Shown: one piece after another, positions 1-5,835 of the stretch
Position numbering within the stretch: the first letter of the stretch is position 1
How the letters are laid out: each line of letters begins with the position of its first letter
Made by a program: the position numbers and the translations under genes
Assembly (NCBI GenBank): GCA_030833605.1
Contig: JAURGV010000109.1
Span: 1 to 7,597 of the forward strand
DNA length: 7,597 nucleotides
Origin: Rhodothermales bacterium
Lineage (GTDB): Bacteria; Bacteroidota; Rhodothermia; Rhodothermales; UBA10348
Reading direction: 5' to 3'
Notes under the pieces: generated by a model
What the model saw: the letters and a program-made list of their open reading frames with translations, nothing else
Told to the model about the DNA's origin: nothing
The model's database searches: none

Positions 1-1
1 A

Positions 2-1480
2 TCCCAAGCACAAACCGGAGACGATGCGTTCCGTTTTGCCCGGAAAATGCCAGGGGTGAGCGCCTTTAGTATGGGCGTTGCTGGGACAGGTGTTGCAGGC
101 GTTTCTGATGGTTCGGCGTTCGTGAGTAACCCAGCCGGGCTTGGGTGGGCAAAAGGCTCTTACTTTAGCGGTGGACTTGCCATGAGCCGCACGCAAGAAG
201 ATGGAACGTTTAAAGCGCCTGGTTCTACGTCATTTTTGAGCAACGACGTGACCAATACGAGCTTAGGCAGCATGGCTTATTTGTTTAAAGTGCCTACTTC
301 ACGGGGTTCTATGGTAGTAGGAGCCAGTTTTCATCAGGTTTCAACGTTCGAACGTAGCCTTTTGTACGGCGGAGAAAACAACGCCAACTCGCTCACGGAT
401 TACCTCATGCCTTTATCGAGCGAGTTCACCATTCGTACGGACGCAGAAGGTGATTTCCCGGAATTCGATAGAACCCTTTCGTTTTTGGCCTATGAAACAT
501 ATGCCATTGATTTAGATCAAGGAAAGCTCGACGCTGGCGATGCGGTTCCGTTTAATCCAGCCGTTTCCGCCGGTACCGTTTCTCAAAACGGAATTGTAGA
601 TGAAACGGGAAGGATGTCCGAATTGAATTTTGGAGGTTCTGTGGAAGTGGCTCCCAATGTAATGGTCGGTGCTTCGCTAACAGTACCTTTTGGCTCGTAT
701 TCGTTTTCTCGCGAGCTCGAGGAAGCCGACATTAATGACGCCAACGACGGCTTCAATGGCACCACAGATTTCGATTATTTGCGCTTCAACGAACAGGTAT
801 CCTCGGACGTTGTGGGTGCAGGATTGCGTTTTGGTGTCTCTGCGCTCGTTAATCCCGAGTTAAAATTAGGTCTAACCATTGAAACGCCGACCTATTATTC
901 GATCGATGATAAGTACAGCACCATCCTTTCAACCCGGTTCGATAATGGGGATTCATTTTCCTATGGTGGGGAAGACCAGGATGCTGGAACCGGTTCCTTC
1001 TCGTATTCCGTAACCTCGCCTTGGAAGTTAGGGGTAGGGGGGGCTTATTCAGTGATGGGAGCGACCTTTTCTGCCGACTTTGAATTGGTCGACTGGTCTC
1101 AAATGACCATGGATTCCGATTCCTACGCATTTAATGACGAAAACAGAGCGATTAAGCGCGGCCTCAATGCCGTAACCAACACTCGGATTGGCGTTTCCTA
1201 CGACGTCACAAGCAGCTTGGTGATTCGTGGTGGGTTCGCAACTAATGTTGATCCACACGCCTCATCATCGATTGGCAGTTCGTCATTTAATGCGGATCGT
1301 ACCTACTACAGCCTTGGATTAGGATACAAAGTGGGCGACACGTTTCGCGCCGATCTGGGCTGGATGGTGGAATCGTTTGATGACGTGTACGAAGTGTATA
1401 ACGAAGTCGGGAACGCGCCATTTGTTACGGAAGAAGTATCTCGCAGCCAGTTTAAATTGGGCGTTTCTTTCGGTATCTAA
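2..1480 (+). CDS. FadL/OmpP1-type outer-membrane transport protein, 5' partial
   Basis: Likely outer-membrane beta-barrel of the FadL/OmpP1/TodX family, whose members let hydrophobic compounds such as long-chain fatty acids cross the outer membrane. The reading frame is open to the window edge. An ATG exists at 47, but the preceding codons read SQAQTGDDAFRFARK, which looks like the end of a signal peptide (AQA cleavage site) plus the mature N-terminus, so only about 20 residues are missing. Visible residues 17-47 contain a Gly/Ala-rich MGVAGTGVAGVSDGSAF stretch and then NPAGL (43-47), the NPA-type hatch motif of this family. The rest is alternating strand-like sequence with aromatic girdles, ending in SQFKLGVSFGI, a typical barrel-closing strand. 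About 492 residues are visible, a usual family length. The gene converges on mltG with 8 bases between stops. The substrate cannot be told; a more general porin-like barrel is the alternative. Confidence 0.78.
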   Translation, partial: SQAQTGDDAFRFARKMPGVSAFSMGVAGTGVAGVSDGSAFVSNPAGLGWAKGSYFSGGLAMSRTQEDGTFKAPGSTSFLSNDVTNTSLGSMAYLFKVPTSRGSMVVGASFHQVSTFERSLLYGGENNANSLTDYLMPLSSEFTIRTDAEGDFPEFDRTLSFLAYETYAIDLDQGKLDAGDAVPFNPAVSAGTVSQNGIVDETGRMSELNFGGSVEVAPNVMVGASLTVPFGSYSFSRELEEADINDANDGFNGTTDFDYLRFNEQVSSDVVGAGLRFGVSALVNPELKLGLTIETPTYYSIDDKYSTILSTRFDNGDSFSYGGEDQDAGTGSFSYSVTSPWKLGVGGAYSVMGATFSADFELVDWSQMTMDSDSYAFNDENRAIKRGLNAVTNTRIGVSYDVTSSLVIRGGFATNVDPHASSSIGSSSFNADRTYYSLGLGYKVGDTFRADLGWMVESFDDVYEVYNEVGNAPFVTEEVSRSQFKLGVSFGI

Positions 1481-1488
1481 CGAGGGAG

Positions 1489-2565
1489 TTAGTCGGAGGC
1501 TGAAGCCTTTGCGGCTTGTTCAGCTCTTCGTTGTCGCATGATCCGATAGTATTCCTGCGCTTTCTTGGTGTGCTCAGACAGCGTGCGGCTGAACAGGTGT
1601 TGGCCGTCGCCTTTGGCAACAAAAAAGAAGTAACCGTGCTCCTCGGGCTTCAAAACACTTTCAATTGAGGTTAGCGAAGGGTTAGTGATTGGTCCTGGAG
1701 GTAGTCCCTTGAACCGGTACGTGTTGTACGGGTCTCTGAGTTCATAATCCTTGAACAAGAGTCTGCGTTTCTCTCCTTCACGCTTCATGATGGCATATTG
1801 AACCGTAGGATCGGCTTGCAGTGGCCACCTGTTCTTTATCCTGTTAAAATAGACCCCTGCGATGGTCGCTTTTTCCGGGACGAAGGCGGATTCCCATTCG
1901 ACTATGCCGGCCATGCGAAGCACTTCGTCGGCTGTTAGATTTTCAGGAATGGACGCTCCAGATTCTTTGGCCGACTGATAAATGTTGTCGTACCTCGTTT
2001 TAATCTTACGAATCACATCCTCAGGCTTTGCGAGCCAAAAGAAGAAGTACGTATCGGGTATCATGGCTGCCCACAAATGGGTGGTATCGGTGCCTAGCTC
2101 TTCTGCCAAAGCAACATCGTTCAAAGCAGCCGTAAGATCTTGGTCTGAAAAGGCCATTTTCCGGGCCATGCTACGTATGAGACGCTCTTTTCTGGTGCCG
2201 CCGGGCACAACCATGTGGATCGGTGTTTGCTCTCCTCGTCGAAGCATCGAGAGCAGATCCTTATTGGACGAGCCTACTTTAGCTTCGTAATGACCTGCTT
2301 TGATTTGATCTTCCCATCCGGTGAGTTTAGCAAGCCATAAAAAGCCGCTTTTTTTTGAAAGGATATCATTTTCGACTAACGAATCAGCTAGCTGTTCAAT
2401 GGACCCATCAGGGTAAACATTGAAGGCTAGGGGTTCGTTAAACCCGGTGGTGCCATCGCGAAGGAATTGATCCCAACCGATGTAAACCGTACCAAGAGCC
2501 AAAACAAATCCGAAAGCGGCAATCTTCCAAAGTGTCGATCCGGATATGTGCAATTTGCTTGCCAC
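1489..2565 (-). CDS. mltG: Endolytic murein transglycosylase MltG
   Basis: Inner-membrane lytic transglycosylase that cleaves nascent glycan strands and so sets their release length. The 358-residue protein has a short cytoplasmic N-terminus, one membrane anchor (about 13-30), a LysM-like region (about 46-110) and the YceG/MltG catalytic domain. Diagnostic motifs are AGIVEWES (219-226), with the IVE-x-E pair that holds the catalytic Glu (E223/E225 region), then NRI..RWPLQADPTVQYA (241-258), YNTY...GLPPGPITNPS (280-297) and YFFFVAKGDGQHLFSRTLSEH split across 312-332. The last part carries the C-terminal F-x-x-T-x-x-EH signature. The start codon is GTG, 11 bases after the chorismate mutase stop, with no clear Shine-Dalgarno sequence, so translation is probably coupled. 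It is the last gene of a tsaD-chorismate mutase-mltG cluster. The C-terminal tail is Arg/Ala/Ser-rich and beyond the conserved domain. Family identity is very secure. Confidence 0.96.
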   Translation of the reverse strand: MASKLHISGSTLWKIAAFGFVLALGTVYIGWDQFLRDGTTGFNEPLAFNVYPDGSIEQLADSLVENDILSKKSGFLWLAKLTGWEDQIKAGHYEAKVGSSNKDLLSMLRRGEQTPIHMVVPGGTRKERLIRSMARKMAFSDQDLTAALNDVALAEELGTDTTHLWAAMIPDTYFFFWLAKPEDVIRKIKTRYDNIYQSAKESGASIPENLTADEVLRMAGIVEWESAFVPEKATIAGVYFNRIKNRWPLQADPTVQYAIMKREGEKRRLLFKDYELRDPYNTYRFKGLPPGPITNPSLTSIESVLKPEEHGYFFFVAKGDGQHLFSRTLSEHTKKAQEYYRIMRQRRAEQAAKASASD

Positions 2566-2576
2566 GTTGAATGCGA

Positions 2577-2924
2577 TTAGGGGTTGGGGTTTTGGTACTT
2601 GCGTCGCTCCAGCGAGCGCGTCTCATCGACAATACGTTCAAAAAGTGCCCGTATTGCGGTGTCATCTAACGGTCCCGGATTGCCTTTTAGTACATTTTCG
2701 AGGACTATTTTTTCCCGCTCTGGCACATAAATAGGCAGATTCAATTCTTTCTTAATGTGACCAATGTAGTTTGCGCAAACCGACCGTTCGTTCAATAAGA
2801 GCATCAGTATTTGATCAATCGCGTCAATTTGATCGCGCCACGCCGTGATATCGACCTGTTGTTCAGGATCCGAAAGTGCCCGCAAGGCTTCGATGCGATT
2901 TTTTATTTCGTTCAGATTGCTCAA
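2577..2924 (-). CDS. AroQ-class chorismate mutase, monofunctional
   Basis: Converts chorismate to prephenate, the branch point to phenylalanine and tyrosine, in the cytoplasm. The 115-residue protein is a single AroQ helical domain (about 28-108) after a 26-residue N-terminal extension. By my alignment to the E. coli P-protein mutase domain the active-site residues are R30 (Arg11), R47 in LLNERS (Arg28), K58 in GHIKKE (Lys39), R70-E71 in PERE (Arg51-Glu52) and T102 (Ser84). The Gln88 position is E106, as in several monofunctional mutases and yeast CM. Other family signs are WRDQIDAID (29-37), LPIYVPERE (63-71) and ALFERIVDETRSLERR (93-108). No ATG precedes the domain. The best start is TTG at 2924, whose last two bases belong to the tsaD stop (TTGA overlap), which suggests translational coupling. 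No prephenate dehydratase or dehydrogenase is fused or adjacent. Overlap with tsaD and an 11-base gap to mltG imply one transcript. Confidence 0.93.
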   Translation of the reverse strand: MSNLNEIKNRIEALRALSDPEQQVDITAWRDQIDAIDQILMLLLNERSVCANYIGHIKKELNLPIYVPEREKIVLENVLKGNPGPLDDTAIRALFERIVDETRSLERRKYQNPNP

Positions 2925-3937
2925 ATTAGTTTTAAAGCAGGATCGGCGGTTAATGTTAAAGGACTAGACTCATTCTGGGTAAGGCGAACGTGTCCTGCCG
3001 CAGCGATCATCGCCGCATTATCCATACAGAGGGTCATTTCCGGTACAAAAAGAGCGCCTCCGACTGAATCGGTCAATTGTTTCATGCGAGCGCGCAATCG
3101 CGAATTCGCAGATACACCCCCTACTAGACCAATTTGTTTAACTCCGGTTTCTCGAATGGCCGCTTTAACCGGAGCAACTAGCATGTCGACGACGGCTTCC
3201 TGGAAGGACGCACAAACATCCGCCATGGAATCAGTCAAGATTTGGTCGCGTTCCTTTTCAGGAAAGGCATTAAGGTAATATAGAACAGATGTTTTAATTC
3301 CAGAAAAGGAATAATCATACCCTTTGAGCCGGGTTCTAGGAAACGCGTGATAGGCCGTATTTCCGCCAGCGGCCAGTTGGTCAATTTTAGGTCCCGCAGG
3401 ATACTCGAGACCAAGTATTTTCCCGACTTTATCGAATGCTTCGCCTGCAGCATCATCACGCGTCGCGCCCAAAATGCGGTAGCTTGCGAAGCCATCGATT
3501 TGCATGAGTTGCGTGTGCCCACCCGATACGACTAAACATAAATGCGGAAAGGGAGGAGCAGGGTCGGTAAGCATGAGGGAAGCGAGATGGCCCTCAAGAT
3601 GATTTACCCCCACGAATGGAATGCCCAATCCAACCGACAGCGCTTTTGTGAAGGAAACGCCCACCATAAGCGACCCGATCAACCCTGGCCCGTGCGTAAC
3701 GGCAAGTCCCGTGAGGTCGGATTTAGACACCCCGGCATCCGCTAGCGCCTTTTCGACGACCGTTACGAGCCACTTTTCATGGGCGCGAGAAGCTACTTCT
3801 GGAACAACACCGCCATATATCGCATGGATCTGTTGCGATGAAACAACACTAGAGGCGAGTTTTCCATCCACAATAACCGCCGCTGCAGTGTCGTCACACG
3901 ATGTTTCAATACCTAAAATGACGGATGGGGAGGACAT
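2921..3937 (-). CDS. tsaD: tRNA N6-threonylcarbamoyladenosine transferase TsaD
   Basis: Kae1/Qri7/TsaD family ASKHA-fold protein. With TsaB and TsaE it transfers threonylcarbamoyl from TC-AMP to A37 of ANN-decoding tRNAs. The 338-residue length matches E. coli (337). Motifs in order are ILGIETSCDDTAAAVI (7-22), VVPEVASRAHEKW (44-56), THGPGLIGSLMVGVSFTKAL (81-100), the metal-binding NHLEGH (112-117, His113 and His117), VVSGGHTQL (136-144), RDDAAGEAFDKVGKILGL (160-177), YSFSGIKTS (209-217), GGVSANSRLR (273-282) and CMDNAAMIA (304-312), where Asp306 is the third metal ligand. All key residues appear intact. The ATG start at 3937 puts the first beta strand at the usual distance. No Shine-Dalgarno sequence is visible in the bases before it. 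It is the first gene of the minus-strand cluster, transcribed away from the divergent gap, and its stop codon overlaps the start of the chorismate mutase gene. Confidence 0.98.
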   Translation of the reverse strand: MSSPSVILGIETSCDDTAAAVIVDGKLASSVVSSQQIHAIYGGVVPEVASRAHEKWLVTVVEKALADAGVSKSDLTGLAVTHGPGLIGSLMVGVSFTKALSVGLGIPFVGVNHLEGHLASLMLTDPAPPFPHLCLVVSGGHTQLMQIDGFASYRILGATRDDAAGEAFDKVGKILGLEYPAGPKIDQLAAGGNTAYHAFPRTRLKGYDYSFSGIKTSVLYYLNAFPEKERDQILTDSMADVCASFQEAVVDMLVAPVKAAIRETGVKQIGLVGGVSANSRLRARMKQLTDSVGGALFVPEMTLCMDNAAMIAAAGHVRLTQNESSPLTLTADPALKLI

Positions 3938-4071
3938 GCGATGTGCGACGAATAAATATTTCTAACCAAACAAAATAATAGGGCACGCGGAACGTTCTTG
4001 ATTTGAACCGTAAGCCTCTCTATTATACGACATTCGGACCTCCAACAGTTTCTGCATGAGACCAAAAGAAT
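3938..4071. promoter_or_regulatory. Divergent intergenic region between tsaD and the secreted-protein gene
   Basis: This AT-rich 134-base gap must hold the promoters for both outward-facing units. A sigma70-like candidate is visible on the plus strand and is listed separately. Toward tsaD, the minus strand has a TATTAT at 3980-3975 that could be a -10 element, but I see no matching -35 or Bacteroidota-type TTG/TAnnTTTG pair, so no tsaD promoter is called. The short palindrome AAATATTT (3954-3961) is probably chance in AT-rich sequence. Confidence 0.5.
3998..4026 (+). promoter_or_regulatory. Candidate promoter for the secreted-protein gene
   Basis: TTGATT (3998-4003) and TATTAT (4021-4026) are separated by 17 bases and match the sigma70 consensus at 4 of 6 and 5 of 6 positions. 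The -10 element lies 45 bases before the ATG at 4072. An overlapping TTGAAC at 4003-4008 is a worse-spaced alternative. Promoters of this lineage need not follow the E. coli consensus, so this is tentative. Confidence 0.35.
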
Positions 4072-4641
4072 ATGCGAACTTCTTTTTTAGCTTTTCTTGT
4101 AATTTCAGCGTTGTTTTTGAGCGTTCCTGCTCAAGCGCAGCTTCGTTCGGCAGGTAATGCTGCTGCAACTTCGGTTCCTTTGTACGATCAGGGTGGTGCT
4201 GGTTTTTCATTGAACAAGTACTTTTCTCCTGAGCACTTCAAAATGAGTCATTCGTTTGAATTGTCCTCATTTGGTGGAAACAGCTTGTCCATGTATACTA
4301 ATTCCATGCAATGGCAGTTTAGCTCTAAGCTCGCTGGACGCGTAGAAGTCGCTGCAGGATATTCTCCGCTTGGCAGCCAAAGTGGGATGAGTTTAACCGG
4401 TCAATCAGACAGCCGCATTTTTGTAAAAAACGCTGAACTGGCTTACCGTCCAAAAGAGAATATGGAACTGCATCTATCGTTTAGACAGAATCCATACGGT
4501 TCGTTCATGAATCCATATGGATACGGTGATGGGTACAATGGTATTGGATACAACGCCTATAATCGGACTGGTGGAAGTGTATTTATGGTTGATTATGGCC
4601 GTGCCAGCCGAGATTTATTCTTCAATGACCGCCTTAGATAG
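4072..4641 (+). CDS. Small exported protein of unknown function, Tyr/Gly/Asn-rich C-terminus
   Basis: I cannot name this family. The 189-residue product has a clear Sec signal peptide: a short basic start, a hydrophobic core (about 4-18) and an AQA site at about 20-22, giving a mature protein starting near QLRSAG. The mature part has short amphipathic strand-like segments (SHSFELSSFGGNSLSMYTNS, 59-78; KLAGRVEVAAGYSPLG, 86-101; VKNAELAYRPKENMELHLSF, 118-137). A Tyr/Gly/Asn/Pro-rich stretch at 138-168 has NPYG twice. The strand pattern suggests a small outer-membrane or periplasmic beta protein (inference). The ATG is chosen because the signal peptide starts there; no strong ribosome-binding site is seen. 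The gene stands alone, with the divergent gap before it and a strong terminator 44 bases after its stop. Many codons end in T (GCT, GTT, TCT), more than in neighbouring genes, as can occur in well-expressed genes. Confidence 0.82.
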   Translation: MRTSFLAFLVISALFLSVPAQAQLRSAGNAAATSVPLYDQGGAGFSLNKYFSPEHFKMSHSFELSSFGGNSLSMYTNSMQWQFSSKLAGRVEVAAGYSPLGSQSGMSLTGQSDSRIFVKNAELAYRPKENMELHLSFRQNPYGSFMNPYGYGDGYNGIGYNAYNRTGGSVFMVDYGRASRDLFFNDRLR

Positions 4642-4684
4642 GATCGGTTCATTGTGTTAGTTCTACCTATTTAGTACGTATTAG

Positions 4685-4717
4685 GCGCGGCAAAGAAGCA
4701 TTCTTTGCCGCGCTTTT
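4685..4717 (+). terminator. Rho-independent terminator after the secreted-protein gene
   Basis: A perfect 13-bp inverted repeat (4685-4697 with 4701-4713) encloses a 3-base GCA loop. It is GC-rich at the base (GCGCGGC) and followed by four T (4714-4717). It lies 44 bases after the TAG at 4639-4641 and before the next gene. On the minus strand no T-run follows, so it should act on plus-strand transcription. Confidence 0.88.
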
Positions 4718-4745
4718 GATTTCTCACACTGACATATACCCTTTC

Positions 4746-4750
4746 GAGGA
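4746..4750 (+). promoter_or_regulatory. Ribosome-binding site for the LytR_C gene
   Basis: GAGGA lies 5 bases before the GTG at 4756. It is one of the few recognisable Shine-Dalgarno sequences in the window and supports GTG as the start, since no ATG occurs in frame before the membrane segment. Confidence 0.55.
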
Positions 4751-4755
4751 TTAAC

Positions 4756-5313
4756 GTGACCACGCGCGTCAACAACTGGCTTTTAAATATCGGCATATTG
4801 GTGACTTTTGGGGTGGCTATGGTGTTGGTGTATGCTTTCTTCATACGCGTAACAACCGAGCAACCCGACCCCCACCGGTTGGACAACCCAGGAAATTTGT
4901 TAGGTACCATTATTCAAGTCCAAGTTTTGAACGCCTCTGGAGGAAATGGATTGGCTCGTGAAATGATGGATTATTTGAGGGATCAGGGCTTCGATGTGGT
5001 GGAAATGGGGAATGCGAAAGAGGGTATCTTACAGAAGTTGGAATCTGAGGGATATGAGGTGGAAAAAGTGGACGGAAAACTAGTTTATCTAGAAAAATCA
5101 GTGATCCAAGATCGTATAGGAAACCTCGATGCCGCTCAACAAGTAGCCTTGGCTGTTGGGATGCCGGTCGAAGAAATAATTCAAGACATCAAATTGGAGT
5201 ATTTCTTAGATGCGACTATCATTTTAGGCAAGAACTTTGCCGACTTGAAACCATGGAAAGTTGAACTCGACCCCAGCGAATTAGAAGCTGCTGAATCCGA
5301 TTCAACCAACTAG
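4756..5313 (+). CDS. LytR_C-domain membrane-anchored protein
   Basis: A 185-residue protein with a short N-terminus, one membrane segment (about 9-30) and an extracytoplasmic LytR C-terminal (LytR_C) domain. Domain signs are IQVQVLNASGGNGLAREMMD (53-72), YLRDQGFDVVEMGN (73-86), SVIQDRIGNLDAAQQVALAV (115-134) and LDATIILGKNFADLKPW (151-167). The V-L-N-x-(S/T)-G, I-x-D-R-x-G and D-x-T-I-I-L-G-K positions are those shared across the family. In LCP (LytR-CpsA-Psr) enzymes this domain follows the phosphotransferase domain; here there is no LCP domain, so no catalysis is expected and binding to an envelope component is only a guess. Compared with the usual compact domain there are about 25 extra residues (87-112) between the FDVV strand and IQDR. 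The start is GTG with a GAGGA ribosome-binding site. It comes after the terminator and 24 bases before rsfS, so it probably opens the operon. Confidence 0.88.
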   Translation: MTTRVNNWLLNIGILVTFGVAMVLVYAFFIRVTTEQPDPHRLDNPGNLLGTIIQVQVLNASGGNGLAREMMDYLRDQGFDVVEMGNAKEGILQKLESEGYEVEKVDGKLVYLEKSVIQDRIGNLDAAQQVALAVGMPVEEIIQDIKLEYFLDATIILGKNFADLKPWKVELDPSELEAAESDSTN

Positions 5314-5337
5314 CTGTTCGATTGAAATTCTGGTCTG

Positions 5338-5820
5338 TTGTACCAGGGAGCTTGTATTCTGAAGATTACTGATTTAAAACTCGATGCGCGTATCGCCGTC
5401 CCCGAGCGCACGAAAGACAAAAAACGAAAAACACCGGCACCTGTAAAAACGATTGCTCGAATAGCTGTAGATGCCATCCTTGAGAAAAAAGGTAGGAACA
5501 TCGAAGTACTTGATGTTCGCGGTGTAAGTGGAATTGCTGACTTTTTTATAGTCGCGTCTGGTGATTCTGATATCCAGGTTAAGGCGATTGTGGCCTCAGT
5601 ACGTGCGAATTTGAAAGAAAAAGCCGGCGAAGGTCCTTGGCACACGGAGGGCACGGATCACTACAATTGGGTTCTCATGGATTATGTGGATCTCGTTGTG
5701 CATGTTTTCTTACCTGAACAAAGAGAATATTACGCCTTGGAACGACTTTGGGGAGATGCTCCTCATGCCACGGTTGATGAAACCGGGGACGCCTCAAACG
5801 TAGCATTGCTTAAAGATTAA
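5338..5820 (+). CDS. rsfS: Ribosomal silencing factor RsfS (DUF143/Iojap family)
   Basis: RsfS binds ribosomal protein uL14 on the 50S subunit and blocks joining to 30S, lowering translation under nutrient limitation. Counting from TTG 5338 (160 residues), the family domain spans about 39-140: ARIAVDAILEKKGRNIEVLD (40-59), SGIADFFIVASGDSDIQVKA (64-83), EGPWHTEG (98-105), WVLMDYVDLVVHVFLPEQRE (111-130) and YYALERLWGDA (131-141). The core is complete. Before it lie about 38 extra residues with a basic linker (ERTKDKKRKTPAPVK, 23-37), and about 19 acidic residues trail it. The start is uncertain because no ATG occurs before the domain. TTG 5338 has no ribosome-binding site, whereas AGGGAG at 5345-5350 would suit ATT 5356 or CTG 5359. 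It lies between the LytR_C gene and a lipoprotein gene; ftsH, a frequent downstream partner in Bacteroidota, is not there. Confidence 0.95.
   Translation: MYQGACILKITDLKLDARIAVPERTKDKKRKTPAPVKTIARIAVDAILEKKGRNIEVLDVRGVSGIADFFIVASGDSDIQVKAIVASVRANLKEKAGEGPWHTEGTDHYNWVLMDYVDLVVHVFLPEQREYYALERLWGDAPHATVDETGDASNVALLKD
5345..5350 (+). promoter_or_regulatory. Possible ribosome-binding site for rsfS, implying a later start
   Basis: AGGGAG lies inside the longest rsfS frame, 5 bases before an in-frame ATT (5356) and 8 bases before an in-frame CTG (5359). If used, RsfS would begin with K-I-T-D-L after the initiator, and the TTG at 5338 would not be the start. Only sequence position supports this. Confidence 0.35.
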
Positions 5821-5835
5821 ACCAGCGAGTTCGAT

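Noticed and set aside
849..1130. Minus-strand open frame of 93 codons inside the FadL-like gene
   Set aside because: It is antisense to beta-barrel strands with a continuous signal in the plus frame, and is Arg/Asn/Pro-rich without structure.
1495..1510. Short hairpin GGAGGC-TGAA-GCCTTT at the mltG 3' end
   Set aside because: The stem has only four Watson-Crick pairs plus two G-U pairs and no following T-run, so it is too weak to call a terminator.
2811..3278. Plus-strand open frame of 155 codons
   Set aside because: It is antisense to the conserved C-terminal half of tsaD and part of the chorismate mutase gene, both of which are certain. Its translation has no domain-like pattern.
3962..4210. 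Minus-strand open frame of 82 codons in the divergent gap
   Set aside because: It overlaps the signal peptide region of the plus-strand gene at 4072, has no recognisable domain, and its Lys/Gln-rich content looks like an antisense reading of that gene.
4716..4740. Possible promoter TTGATT...TATACC before the LytR_C gene
   Set aside because: The spacer is only 13 bases and the first element overlaps the terminator T-run. A promoter is expected here but cannot be pointed to.
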